Assembly: GCA_002722095.1 (NCBI GenBank)
Contig: PBKG01000016.1
Span: 124,001-188,000 of the forward strand
Direction of reading: 5' to 3'
DNA: 64,000 nt
Source: Rhodospirillaceae bacterium
GTDB taxonomy: Bacteria > Pseudomonadota > Alphaproteobacteria > UBA8366
Shown in pieces: positions 7,907 to 16,853 of the stretch. Position numbers and translations under genes: made by a program. Below the pieces are notes generated by a model. The model did not search any database. It was given only the letters and a program-made list of their open reading frames with translations, and was not told the DNA's origin. The stretch's first letter is position 1. Each line of letters opens with the position of its first letter.

Positions 7907-9004
7907 ATGACGATGGGACGAACGCTCGCCATTGGCGTTCTAGGTGCCGCGCTCGGCCTCGGCGCAGGCGCAATTTTCTTCGGGAAAGACGACGCCGAAC
8001 CCGCGACGAAACCGGCGGTACAAGCCGAGAAACCGATCAAATGGAAAATGGGCAGCGCCTATCCGGGCGCGGTGATCCAGATCGGCGAACTCGGCAAAAG
8101 ATTGACCGAAAAGGTGGACCGCATCTCGGGCGGCACTTTCAAACTTCGCTTTTACGAACCGGGCGCACTTGTCCCGTCGAAAGGACTGTTCGATGCGGTA
8201 AGCCAAGGCTCCATCGAGGCCGCCTGGTCGACGCCGGGCTATTGGTTCGGCAAGAACAGCGCTTTTGCGATGTTCTCCAGCGTCCCCTTCGGCCCGGCTG
8301 CCGGGGAATATTTCGCCTGGTATTACTACGGCGGCGGTGAGGCGCTGATGGATGCGCTTTATAAGCCGCACAATTTGAAATCGATAATCTGCACCACCAT
8401 CGCGCCGGAGGCCTCGGGGTGGTTCCGCAAAGAGATCAAATCCGCCGAGGACCTCAAAGGCCTCAAAATGCGCTTTTTCGGGCTCGGGGGCCGGGTAATG
8501 GAGAAGCTCGGGGTGTCGACCCAGCTCTTGCACGCGAAGGAAATCTATCCCGCGCTCGAAACCGATACGATCGATGCGACCGAATTTTCCATGCCGGCCA
8601 TCGATCTAAATCTGGGCTTCTACCAAATCGCCAAGCATTACTATTTTCCCGGCTGGCATCAGCAGTCGACGCTACTGGAACTGCTGATCAATCGCGAGGT
8701 TTGGGACAAATTATCACCGAAGCGCCAGGCGCAATTGGAAATCGCCTGCGGCGACAATGTGCGTGACGGCCTTGCGGAAGGCGAGGCGATCCAGGGCAAG
8801 GCGCTTCGCGAACTGAAATCGAAAGGCGTGATCTTGCATCGCTGGTCGCCCGAAATCCTCGCAAAAATGAAGTCGGCATGGGACGAGGTCGTCGCCGAAG
8901 AAGCGGCCAAGAACCCGGACTTCAAGAAGGTATGGACCTCCTATTCGGCGTTCCGGAAGGACTATCGAATTTGGCATGAGCTCGGCTATTTGAAAGGCCA
9001 ATAA
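7907..9004 (+). CDS. dctP: TRAP transporter substrate-binding protein (DctP family)
   Basis: Periplasmic solute receptor of a tripartite ATP-independent periplasmic transporter, 365 residues. A hydrophobic N-terminal export segment (to about residue 25) precedes a linker and the DctP fold: GSAYPGAVIQIGELGKRL, SKGLFDAVSQG, AWSTPGYWFGK, DLKGLKMRFFGLGG, LHAKEIYPALETDTIDATEF and the conserved C-terminal helix. The ATG at this site has GGAGAG six bases upstream; the open frame extends much further back but without family similarity. The QIGELGKRL and TPGYWFGK patterns recall TRAP receptors for 2-oxo or mannitol-like acids, but the ligand is unknown. Confidence 0.9.
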   Translation: MTMGRTLAIGVLGAALGLGAGAIFFGKDDAEPATKPAVQAEKPIKWKMGSAYPGAVIQIGELGKRLTEKVDRISGGTFKLRFYEPGALVPSKGLFDAVSQGSIEAAWSTPGYWFGKNSAFAMFSSVPFGPAAGEYFAWYYYGGGEALMDALYKPHNLKSIICTTIAPEASGWFRKEIKSAEDLKGLKMRFFGLGGRVMEKLGVSTQLLHAKEIYPALETDTIDATEFSMPAIDLNLGFYQIAKHYYFPGWHQQSTLLELLINREVWDKLSPKRQAQLEIACGDNVRDGLAEGEAIQGKALRELKSKGVILHRWSPEILAKMKSAWDEVVAEEAAKNPDFKKVWTSYSAFRKDYRIWHELGYLKGQ

Positions 9005-9022
9005 TCACCGAACGGCTCCGAC

Positions 9023-9529
9023 ATGATCGGCAAATGGATTGAGAGGCTGGAAGGTTTCGTTGCGTTCGCCGGCAAGCTCGCCGGTTGGAGCATTTTTCTG
9101 CTGATCGGCGTTACGATCTTCGATGTCATCACCCGCCGTTTCCTCGTCCTCGGCTCGACAAAGCTGCAGGAACTGGAATGGCATTTCCACGTCATCCTGT
9201 TTGCCTGCTGCCTCGGCGTTGCCGTTTTGCGGGATGCCCATGTGAGGATCGAAATCCTGCGCCCTCGCTTCACCCCGCGCACGTTAGATTGGATCGAGTT
9301 TCTCGGCAGCGCTTTCCTGCTGTTGCCGTTCGTCGGATTGGTGATTTGGTTCGGTGCCAGCTTCACCTACGCATCCTTCCTCGATGGCGAAAGTTCCGCG
9401 TCGGCGACCGGCCTCGGGCATCGCTGGTTGATTAAAATATTTTTGCCGTTCGGATTCGCACTATTAGGGCTCGCAGGCATTTCGGTAGCCGCCAAGAGCG
9501 CGCTTCGCCTATTCGGGCAAAAACCGTGA
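9023..9529 (+). CDS. dctQ: TRAP transporter small permease (DctQ family)
   Basis: Small membrane subunit of the TRAP transporter, 168 residues with four predicted membrane helices (about 20-40, 52-72, 92-112 and 137-157). The family hallmark is the VITRRF stretch after helix 1 and ELEWHFHVILF in helix 2. It sits between receptor and large permease and overlaps the latter by one base (TGATG), which is typical of this operon type. Confidence 0.88.
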   Translation: MIGKWIERLEGFVAFAGKLAGWSIFLLIGVTIFDVITRRFLVLGSTKLQELEWHFHVILFACCLGVAVLRDAHVRIEILRPRFTPRTLDWIEFLGSAFLLLPFVGLVIWFGASFTYASFLDGESSASATGLGHRWLIKIFLPFGFALLGLAGISVAAKSALRLFGQKP

Positions 9530-10992
9530 TGGAGACCGTGCTTCCGTTATTGATGTTCGCCGCCCTGGCCGGACTGTTGTTCACCGGCTATCCGGTGGCG
9601 TTCGTGCTCGCCGGCGTTGCCGTGCTTTTCGGCCTGATCGGTATGGCGCTCGATCTTTTCACCTTCAAAATGTTCTTTATCTTCGTCCCCCGCATTTGGG
9701 ACGGCATCGCGGATGCGTTGATACTGACCGCGATCCCCATGTTCATCTTCATGGGCACGATGTTGGAGCGTAGCGGCGTCGCCGGCGAGCTGTTGCGCTG
9801 CCTACAGATATGGCTTCGCCGGGTGCCGGGTGGGCTCGCGCTTTGCGTCGTGGTGATCGGCACGGTGATGGCGGCAACCACGGGGATCATCGGGGCTTCG
9901 GTGGTGATGATGACCTTGCTGGCGCTGCCCGTGATGCTCGAACGCGGTTACGATCCCCGCCTCAGCACCGGGACCATCGCCGCCTCCGGCACTCTCGGAA
10001 TCCTGATCCCACCCAGCATCATGTTGATTTTTATGGCACATTTGCTGCAGCAAAAGCTCGGAAATCTCTTCGTTGCCGCCGTCATTCCGGGCTTGCTGCT
10101 GGCAAGCCTCTATATGGTCTACATCATCGGTCGCTGCGCCCTTCAGCCAAAATTGGCACCGCCATTGCCCGCAGATGAGCGTCCGGCCTCCTTCGGCCAC
10201 CTATTGATCATGAGCCTCGTGAGCTTGGCACCACCGCTTCTGCTGATTTTTCTCGTATTGGGGTCCATCCTGTTCGGCTGGACGACCCCGACCGAGGCCG
10301 CAGGGGTCGGCGCTGCCGGCGCCTTGTTTTTGGCCGGCATATACAAGCCGTGCCTGAACGTGGTTCTCGGCAAGACGCCGTTTGGCGATATGGATGCGCC
10401 CAGCAACGTAATTCCAACCGCCTCCGCGTGGACCAAGTTAAAGACCGAATTCCGCGCCTTCGCGGCATCCCTCCCCGATATCGTCGAACGAACGGCACTA
10501 ACCAACGCCATGTTGTTCATGATCCTTATCGGCGCCACCGCTTTCTCGTTCGTCTTTAGAGCGCTTGGCGGCGATGACGTCATATTGGGGATTGTCGAGC
10601 ATCTCGGTCTCGGCAGTTGGGGATTGCTATGGGTACTGATGCTGCTGGTCTTTCTCCTGGGATTCTTTTTCGACTGGATAGAAATCACCCTGATCGTTCT
10701 TCCGGTTTTCGCACCAATCATCCACGGCATGGATTTCGGCGATCACGTCGCACGGGCGGACATGGTCTACTGGTTCGCAATTCTAATGGCGGTAAATCTT
10801 CAAACTTCGTTTTTGACACCACCATTCGGCTTTGCGCTGTTCTATCTGAAGGGGGCTGCGCCGACCGATATTCGTATGGGCGACGTCTACCGGGGGATCG
10901 TGCCTTTCGTCGCTCTGCAACTGGTAGGGCTAGGATTGATTATGGCGTTCCCCAAAATAGCGCTATGGCTGCCGGGCAAATTGTTGAACTGA
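9529..10992 (+). CDS. dctM: TRAP transporter large permease (DctM family)
   Basis: Large membrane subunit that carries out Na+-coupled substrate transport, 487 residues with about 12 hydrophobic segments. Family features include the N-terminal GYPVAFVLAG, the IGTVMAATTGIIGASVVMMTLLALP region, ASGTLGILIPPSIMLI and, near the end, LTPPFGFALFYLKG. A long hydrophilic insert around residues 270-320 is unusual but seen in some large permeases. A GTG three bases upstream is an alternative start. The gene ends just before the convergent DUF2336 gene. Confidence 0.92.
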   Translation: METVLPLLMFAALAGLLFTGYPVAFVLAGVAVLFGLIGMALDLFTFKMFFIFVPRIWDGIADALILTAIPMFIFMGTMLERSGVAGELLRCLQIWLRRVPGGLALCVVVIGTVMAATTGIIGASVVMMTLLALPVMLERGYDPRLSTGTIAASGTLGILIPPSIMLIFMAHLLQQKLGNLFVAAVIPGLLLASLYMVYIIGRCALQPKLAPPLPADERPASFGHLLIMSLVSLAPPLLLIFLVLGSILFGWTTPTEAAGVGAAGALFLAGIYKPCLNVVLGKTPFGDMDAPSNVIPTASAWTKLKTEFRAFAASLPDIVERTALTNAMLFMILIGATAFSFVFRALGGDDVILGIVEHLGLGSWGLLWVLMLLVFLLGFFFDWIEITLIVLPVFAPIIHGMDFGDHVARADMVYWFAILMAVNLQTSFLTPPFGFALFYLKGAAPTDIRMGDVYRGIVPFVALQLVGLGLIMAFPKIALWLPGKLLN

Positions 10993-10997
10993 ACCGA

Positions 10998-12191
10998 TCA
11001 GGCGTGCTTCGCTGTTTCAGCATCGAATGATTGCATCAGGCGTCCCAGCAAATACTCCACATCATCTGAGTCATAGGCCTGCAACGGGTCTTCGAATTGC
11101 GTCAGGATGCGTTCCATAATCAGCCGGGCGCGCGCTTGGGGGTCTTTGTCGTCACGCTCGGTTTCCAGCTCCTTGGCTATATCGACCGCAGCCCTAAATG
11201 CCTGGAACGACCGGTCTGGTAGGGTCGCTTTTTCGTAAAGCGAACGAAATCCCAACTCGCCCTCGTCGTGAATGAGGATGCGCACATTTTCAAGTGGTAC
11301 ATCGGCCTTACACGCGAGTGCCGCCTCGAAGAATGAGAGATCGCCGGTACAAAGCGCCCGCAAGATTAGCGATCCGGTTAAGCGGCCGCTCGATTCCATT
11401 TGCGCTACAAGCTCGTGCACATCTCCCCGTGTCCCTTCGGTCAAAATATCGACCACCGCACGTTCGCGACTTTCCAATACCAAATCCGCTGCCAAAGCCG
11501 GAGGCAGTTCATGGTGGGTGACCAGATGCTCTTTCAGTTGATCGGAAACCGTGGCAACTAAGCGCTCGGCAATAGCCATCGGCAATTGGGAACGGTGGAC
11601 CATGGGCCGTTGCACACGTTCGTTTTCGCCATACCGGTCAACAACTTGATTGAGGCTTTTTTCGGTTAGGTGAGCACCGTCGTTACCGACGAGCGCAATA
11701 ACCGCTTCTTCATTCCCGCTTTCGACCAATACACCGGAGACTGTTTCGGAAAGCTCCTCGCGCCGGGCCACGGCGATCTGACGATTTTCTTCGCCTCCAT
11801 CAATGATGGCGAGCAATTCTTCGTCACTGAGCGCCCCGGAATTCGTCAACATCGGCACCGCAACCGCATCTGCTGTATCGGTTGCCAACGATTGGACGAT
11901 ATCGACGGATAGGTCTGGAACATTCTTGAGGTTTTGCGCCAATGCCATGCGCACCCGCACCTCCGCATCTTCAACCATGACCCGGAATATTTCTTCGGCG
12001 ATGACCCGCTCTTTCGGCGAAAGACTGCCCGCCTCCACTCCGGCCGCAATCTTGCCCGCCATCTCGGCCCGATTGCCCCCAGACGGGTTCTTCATAAGGC
12101 GCGCCACATCCGAACTGGTCAGTGCAGTCGCCTGGGTGTCAGCTTCCCTATCGGCCAATTTTTGTTCAGCCCTTCTAGAATCCCCGCACAC
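10998..12191 (-). CDS. DUF2336 domain protein
   Basis: A soluble, acidic 397-residue protein that appears to be all helical, with repeats such as VRMALAQNLKNVP, LLAIIDGGEENRQIAVARR and the pair SGNEEAVIALVGNDGAHLTEKSLNQVVDRYGENERVQRPMV characteristic of DUF2336. This family is nearly confined to alphaproteobacteria. It has HEAT-like helical repeats, and no biochemical role is established. The frame begins at GTG; an ATG at residue 33 (MKNPSGG) could be the real start. It is convergent with dctM and divergent from the rhodanese gene. Confidence 0.8.
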   Translation of the reverse strand: MCGDSRRAEQKLADREADTQATALTSSDVARLMKNPSGGNRAEMAGKIAAGVEAGSLSPKERVIAEEIFRVMVEDAEVRVRMALAQNLKNVPDLSVDIVQSLATDTADAVAVPMLTNSGALSDEELLAIIDGGEENRQIAVARREELSETVSGVLVESGNEEAVIALVGNDGAHLTEKSLNQVVDRYGENERVQRPMVHRSQLPMAIAERLVATVSDQLKEHLVTHHELPPALAADLVLESRERAVVDILTEGTRGDVHELVAQMESSGRLTGSLILRALCTGDLSFFEAALACKADVPLENVRILIHDEGELGFRSLYEKATLPDRSFQAFRAAVDIAKELETERDDKDPQARARLIMERILTQFEDPLQAYDSDDVEYLLGRLMQSFDAETAKHA

Positions 12192-12278
12192 CGTAGCAAA
12201 CTCGGCCCTTATCGGTCACTCAAATGTGTCATTCGAAGTTTTGCGTCACTGCTTCGCATTGGATAAAATCCAACCGCT

Positions 12279-12716
12279 ATGCAAACAAAGTTATTCAACT
12301 TGATCGCAGCTCTCGTATTCTTGGCAAGTGGAGCTGCAAACGCGATCGAAAGAAATTTGACGCTCGAAGAAGCCTATAAGGCGTTAGCTGGCGGCGAATT
12401 GGTATTGATCGACGTGAGAAGCCCCGAGGAATGGCGACGCACCGGCCTTGCAAAAGGGGCGCTACCGATCACCATGCATAATCCACAAGGGAAAGAAGCC
12501 TTTTTCAAGGCGGTATTGGCTCGCCTGAAAGGTAACCTCGACCAGCCAATTGCTATGATTTGCGCAACCGGCATTCGATCGCTGTTGACGCAACGATTTT
12601 TGCAATCCAAAGGGTTCAAGAACGTTGCCAACGTACCGGCAGGTATGTTCGGCCGAAAAGGAGATCCCGGTTGGATCGAGAGAGGACTGCCGGTCGTTCC
12701 GTGTCCTAATTGTTGA
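12279..12716 (+). CDS. Exported rhodanese-like protein
   Basis: Single-domain rhodanese of 145 residues with a signal peptide (cleavage near ANA-IERN). It contains LIDVRSPEEW, the catalytic Cys95 in a six-residue active-site loop CATGIR ending with Arg100, and the C-terminal GMFGRKGDPGWI. The Cys and loop length fit sulfurtransferases rather than the seven-residue phosphatase type. The periplasmic location suggests a role in sulfur or thiol handling. The C-terminal CPNC is an extra pair of cysteines that could bind metal or form a disulfide. Confidence 0.85.
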   Translation: MQTKLFNLIAALVFLASGAANAIERNLTLEEAYKALAGGELVLIDVRSPEEWRRTGLAKGALPITMHNPQGKEAFFKAVLARLKGNLDQPIAMICATGIRSLLTQRFLQSKGFKNVANVPAGMFGRKGDPGWIERGLPVVPCPNC

Positions 12717-12731
12717 GCTTAAAATTGGGCC

Positions 12732-13475
12732 TTATTGGCCGGACTCTTCCAGCATTAGCGCGATAGCGCCCATTTGCGCGTCGATATCGATATCGACTTC
12801 CGAAGTCACCTCTAACTCGTGATCCTTGAAAGCATTCCGGTCGGGATATTTTTTCTGCCAGTCAGCAATGCATGCGTCTCGCTCTTCCAGCAACACGGTG
12901 ATTTGCGGCCGAAACAGGATCATCATATTGCTGATCCAAAGATTGACCGGCCAGGAGGGTTGAGCGTGATCGATTTCGAATAGACCAATCATTTTCTGTA
13001 CATCCTCCGCCCGATACCAGGTCTCGTCGGTTACCCAACGATTTGTGGTGAAGAGCTTGGTCGGCAAACCGCGATTCTCCATCGATATCGCCACAAGATG
13101 GCTCAACGCATCGTCAGGTTTCTCGGGCGGCTCGAAATCTTCCAGAGGAACCGGAGACATCCCTTCCGGCATTCCGCTCGGCCTCAAAAACGTATGAAAA
13201 TGTCCGTGCTCACCGGGCCGTTCGTCGGGCGGATGAGCATGATAGTAATATTGCGAATGGCTGGTACTGTCATAAACGTCACCCGCGGGATAATGATCCC
13301 ATTGTTCGAAATCGGGCTCGGTTTTAAGCAACTCGCCAACAGTTGTGTCTTCGGTTTTCGACAGCACTCGGTAACACTCGACGATTAGACCGCCAGCTTC
13401 CTGCATAGCCAACAAGTCCTCAGCTGCCAATCCGCGAAAATATCGCTCAATGATCTCGTTTGCATCGATGCTCAT
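12732..13475 (-). CDS. Uncharacterised protein (DUF6969-like)
   Basis: A 247-residue soluble protein without a signal peptide or membrane segment. The central part is rich in His and aromatic residues (SHSQYYYHAHPPDERPGEHGHFHTFLRP), which looks like a metal-binding or structural core. It also has a tail containing ITVLLEERDACIADW and a strongly acidic end. It resembles a family known only by number (DUF6969). It is convergent with the rhodanese gene, and its function is unknown. Confidence 0.7.
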   Translation of the reverse strand: MSIDANEIIERYFRGLAAEDLLAMQEAGGLIVECYRVLSKTEDTTVGELLKTEPDFEQWDHYPAGDVYDSTSHSQYYYHAHPPDERPGEHGHFHTFLRPSGMPEGMSPVPLEDFEPPEKPDDALSHLVAISMENRGLPTKLFTTNRWVTDETWYRAEDVQKMIGLFEIDHAQPSWPVNLWISNMMILFRPQITVLLEERDACIADWQKKYPDRNAFKDHELEVTSEVDIDIDAQMGAIALMLEESGQ

Positions 13476-13501
13476 GGACGTCTCGTCGTTTCCTGCCGGC
13501 G

Positions 13502-14185
13502 CTACTTATTCGTGCCCACCTGTTTTACCAAGCGAAAGCCGACCAGAATATGCTTGATATTATCCGGACGGCCATGCCGTCCCGCGGGCCTGCAGACACC
13601 ACAACCCTGGTCGTCCCAGGACCCACCTTTTACCTGGTGACGCCCCTTCCCCGCCGGTGCCTCAACCCACTCAAAGACCTGTCCGGCGGGATCGATTAAT
13701 CCATAGGGGCTTCGGCCCTTCGGGTATTGCCCCACCGGGACCGTATCGAACGGCCCCGCATCGTGACTGTTTACCTTTTTAGGATCGAATTCATTGCCCC
13801 ACGGGAACCATCGTCCATCGGCACCTCGCGCTGCCTTCTCCCACTCTTCCTCGCTCGGCAAGCGCCAAATCGCACCGGTCTTGCGGCTTAGCCAAGCGGC
13901 ATATTTCCGAGCATCGTGATAGGACACCATCACAACGGGATGATTTTCGCGCCCTTCAGGTATTTTGCCCGTCACCCAGGCATGGCGGCGAGAGCGGGAC
14001 CAAGGATGTATCAGCCGATAGCCTTTCCACGTCTTGCGGTCTACATCCGGCACTGGATGTCCTGTCTCAGCAATGAAGACAGCATATTGTGCGTTGGTAA
14101 TCGGTGTCTGCGTTATTAAAAAGCGCCCGGTCGAACGCTTCCAGTTCCCGAGCGAGTTCGGCGACATGGCGCACACTCCATGCAC
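13502..14185 (-). CDS. SUMF1/FGE-like domain protein, probably frameshifted at its 5' end
   Basis: The body matches formylglycine-generating-enzyme / EgtB-PvdO-type domains: TPITNAQYAVFI, HPVVMVSYHDARKYAAWLS, RLPSEEEWEKAARG, YPWG-like FPWGNEF, GLIDPAGQVFEW and VKGGSWDD near the end. The true FGE catalytic Cys pair is not evident, so it is better called an FGE-fold protein of unknown activity. Upstream of residue about 22 this frame loses plausible protein character, while another frame with a good start and ribosome binding site runs up to the same spot (see next entry). A one-base insertion in a T5 run at about 14118-14122 would explain this. Confidence 0.72.
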   Translation of the reverse strand: MHGVCAMSPNSLGNWKRSTGRFLITQTPITNAQYAVFIAETGHPVPDVDRKTWKGYRLIHPWSRSRRHAWVTGKIPEGRENHPVVMVSYHDARKYAAWLSRKTGAIWRLPSEEEWEKAARGADGRWFPWGNEFDPKKVNSHDAGPFDTVPVGQYPKGRSPYGLIDPAGQVFEWVEAPAGKGRHQVKGGSWDDQGCGVCRPAGRHGRPDNIKHILVGFRLVKQVGTNK

Positions 14186-14252
14186 CGCAGGCGCGGAGTA
14201 TCAGTGCGTTCCGCTTAGTCTCCTGATCGAGCCATGCCGCCCGTTCGGCCAT
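14067..14252 (-). pseudogene. Probable N-terminal part of the SUMF1-like gene in another frame
   Basis: Starts at ATG with GGGGAG six bases upstream and encodes MAERAAWLDQETKRNAL, then ACGAWSVRHVAELARELEAFDRAL, a sensible amphipathic helical sequence, before reading into NNADTDYQ and a stop after 61 codons. Removing one T from the run CTTTTTA would join EAFDRAL to LITQTPITNAQY of the downstream frame, giving a product of about 250 residues. Either this is a genuine frameshift mutation, a sequencing error, or two overlapping genes. Confidence 0.5.
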
Positions 14253-14401
14253 GGACCGCTCCCCGGATATTGGTTTTACCAATTGTTATTAAGGGGATAG
14301 CACAGCGACAAGCCGGCGGGAAGCAAACCGTTTGCGCGATTGCGGGGATACCGAGGGGCCATTAGGATGCGGCGGAGTCGTCATCAGAAGGTGGACGTTA
14401 G

Positions 14402-14917
14402 ATGAATCTGAAGGATCACATTCGCGGAATTCCCGATTTTCCAAAACCGGGCATCCTGTTTTACGATATCTCGACCCTGCTCGCCCACCCACCGGCTTGG
14501 CAGGCCTGTATTACTCAACTCGCCGAGATTGTCGCACCGCAGAAACCGGACCTGCTCGTTGGTATTGAATCGCGTGGATTTTTAACAGCCGCGCCCCTGG
14601 CACTCGAACTTGGCGTCGGATTTTCTATGATCCGCAAGAAAGGAAAACTCCCAGGCGAAACCATTGCCCATGACTACGATCTCGAATACGGCACCGATAC
14701 GATTGAAATCCAAGCCGACGCGATCGAAAAAGGACAAAAGGTAGTTATTTTAGATGATCTATTGGCGACCGGCGGCACGGCAGCAGCGACGGTGCAATTG
14801 CTAACGCAAGTTGGGGCCAATGTCCTTTCAGCCGCCTTCATCATCGAGCTCACTTTCCTTGGCGGCCGCGAGAAACTCGATATTCCGGCACACAGCCTGA
14901 TCGCCTACGACGATTGA
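14402..14917 (+). CDS. apt: Adenine phosphoribosyltransferase
   Basis: Purine salvage enzyme that converts adenine and PRPP to AMP, 171 residues, the usual size. Motifs include [18 protein letters not shown] at the N-terminus, [14 protein letters not shown], the flexible loop region [10 protein letters not shown] and the PRPP-binding motif [13 protein letters not shown]. The 3' end overlaps the convergent creatininase-family gene by 13 bases. Confidence 0.96.
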   Translation: MNLKDHIRGIPDFPKPGILFYDISTLLAHPPAWQACITQLAEIVAPQKPDLLVGIESRGFLTAAPLALELGVGFSMIRKKGKLPGETIAHDYDLEYGTDTIEIQADAIEKGQKVVILDDLLATGGTAAATVQLLTQVGANVLSAAFIIELTFLGGREKLDIPAHSLIAYDD

Positions 14918-15696
14918 GCCGTTACCCGGTCCACATCCTCCAAATATTCCACCAACCCCTTAGCGGCACGGTGCAAGATCTCCTCGCCCAGTGCGCTGGT
15001 GGCTTGGGTCGCATCGCCGACCGCCCCGGTTTCGTTCAAATCTTCGGTCATCCAGCCATAGGCATTCCGACCTGTCGGTGCCAGGTGCGTTGAGCTATCG
15101 GCGACTTGCTGACCCGTGGATGGGAAATTCCTAATCCGGTCGTTGCGGACCTTCTCCGGGGCGATATGGAGCATCAGCGATGTCTCCAAAGCGCCACCGT
15201 GAATACCAAATTGCCGTTCTTCGGGCGTGACTAAATCGTCGTAGGTGGCCAATTGCGACCAACCCGCCGTGGCAACAAAAAGTCCCGCCGATACGCGCAA
15301 TTGGCGGGCAACCACCGCCATGAGCTCATTTTGGCCGCCATGGCTATTAAATATCACCAGTTTACGCACACCGGCTCGAGCGACGCTTTCACCAATCTCG
15401 CGCCAGGTCGCAAGAAGTGTCTCGGCGCTGAAGGTCAATGTGCCCGGAAAGGACGTATGTTCCTCGCTGTAGCCGATTACCTGGGCCGGCAGAACCAACA
15501 CGCTGAGCGCTTCCGGCACTTCCGCCAGCGCTGCGGTCAAAATTGCGTCATTGATTACCGCATCCACTTCAAGAGGCAGATGTGGGCCATGCTGTTCAAT
15601 CGCTGCTACGGGCAGCACAGCAATGCTTTTTGCTAGATCGACATCGGTGAAGTCATCGGTCGTCAGAGTAGGCCAATATTGAACTCCCCCAGCCAT
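14905..15696 (-). CDS. Creatininase-family amidohydrolase
   Basis: Zinc or manganese hydrolase of the creatininase family, 263 residues. Metal ligands are visible in EQHGPHLPL (residues 34-42), the following Asp in [16 protein letters not shown] and HGGALETS. Members include creatinine amidohydrolase, FAPy deformylase, the mycofactocin peptidase MftE and diverse amidases, so the substrate cannot be stated. There is no mycofactocin cluster nearby. It ends against apt. Confidence 0.88.
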   Translation of the reverse strand: MAGGVQYWPTLTTDDFTDVDLAKSIAVLPVAAIEQHGPHLPLEVDAVINDAILTAALAEVPEALSVLVLPAQVIGYSEEHTSFPGTLTFSAETLLATWREIGESVARAGVRKLVIFNSHGGQNELMAVVARQLRVSAGLFVATAGWSQLATYDDLVTPEERQFGIHGGALETSLMLHIAPEKVRNDRIRNFPSTGQQVADSSTHLAPTGRNAYGWMTEDLNETGAVGDATQATSALGEEILHRAAKGLVEYLEDVDRVTAQSS

Positions 15697-15720
15697 ATCT
15701 AATACCGATAAATGGAATTT

Positions 15721-16473
15721 TTACCGTTCCGTCAGCGCGTTCTGGCGCGCTTTCAGGATCGGCTTCATGAGATAGTCCAACACTGTCTTTTGGCCGGTCA
15801 AGATATCGACACTGGCGGTCATGCCGGGAATGATCGGCTTGTCCTTGCCAAGGTTGTTTTTGTCGCTCCTGAGCCGGATACGGTAGAAGCTGTTACCTTC
15901 CTCATCGACGATCGTGTCCGGACTGATATCGATCAGTCTCGCCGGCAAACCGCCATGGATGGAAAAGTCATATGCCGTGATCTTGATCGTTGCATCGAGA
16001 TTGGGCCGCAATTGCGCACGATCGGACGGCTTGATCTTAGCTTCGATCAAGAGATTATCGTCCAATGGTACGATTTCGACCAAGTCCTGACCCGGTTGAA
16101 CGACGCCACCGATGGTGTTGACGTTCAAGGCCTTGATCACCCCTTTCACCGGCGACAGGACTTCGGTTCGCGTCACCCTATCGCGATCCGATTCAATTGA
16201 CGCCTCCAACTGCCCGAGCTCGGCACGTTTTTCATTCAGCGTACGTTGAGCTTCGGTGCGGATTGTCGCCACTTCCTCCTCGACAGCGCGCTTGCTCTCG
16301 ATCACGATTCCCACATCCGGATTGGTCTGGATCGCCATCTGCACCGCGTCACGAATGGTTGTCGCGCTCACAGGCTGGGTGCTTTGCAGCACTATTCCGA
16401 CACCAATCGCAATGCCGAACAAAGTAATGGGCCAGCGAAACTTCATGGAACGAATTTTTCTATTCCCGCTCAT
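15721..16473 (-). pseudogene. Chimeric frame: TolC-like N-terminus joined to HlyD-family C-terminus
   Basis: The first part has a signal peptide followed by TIRDAVQMAIQTNPDVG and KRAVEEE, which is the beginning of a TolC-family outer-membrane efflux protein. From VATIRTEAQ onward it is the C-terminal half of a type I secretion adaptor (HlyD/PrsE family): TRTEVLSPVKGVIK, NTIGGVVQPGQDLVEIVP, TAYDFSIHGGL, IIPGMTASVDILTGQKTVLDYLMKPI. The join falls at about 16270-16285. It looks like the product of a deletion between neighbouring tolC and hlyD genes. The frame is open, and the product would be exported to the periplasm but lacks the HlyD membrane anchor and first hairpin half. A start nine codons later (MKFRW) is equally plausible. 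Confidence 0.75.
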
Positions 16474-16853
16474 CTTGAATACCATAGAATTGTTGCAAAC
16501 ACTTCCTACCGCACAATCCTTATGCAAAATACAGCGCAAATTCATCATACACTAAAAGTAAATGCAAGCATTACTGACTATTACTTATAGTTTCTTTTAA
16601 AAATCACAGACTTTATCAAGATTTTTCATAGAGTTATGTAAGTAAAAATATTGAAATAAATATTCGAAATAAAAAATATTTTTGCTTGCGAATACTAGGT
16701 TTTGTTTGAATTTGTCCTGGAATGATGGATTTCGACAGCCAATTTCGGACACAATCGGCAAAATCTTGCTATTAATGGGAAAATAATGCCTAGCTGGGCC
16801 ACTGCAGCGATCCGATATCGACCATAAGCCCAAGTAGACGCAGAAAGAATTTA
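16474..16853. other. AT-rich intergenic region
   Basis: About 380 bases without a credible gene, much richer in A and T than its neighbours, with runs such as AATAAATATTCGAAATAAAAAATATT. It presumably held promoters for the lost secretion genes and holds that of the downstream D-aminoacylase gene. A 99-codon open frame on the minus strand has no protein character. The composition suggests acquired DNA. Confidence 0.55.

Noticed and set aside
13502..14252. EgtB partner for egtD
   Set aside because: It lacks the DinB-type N-terminal domain and is far too short.
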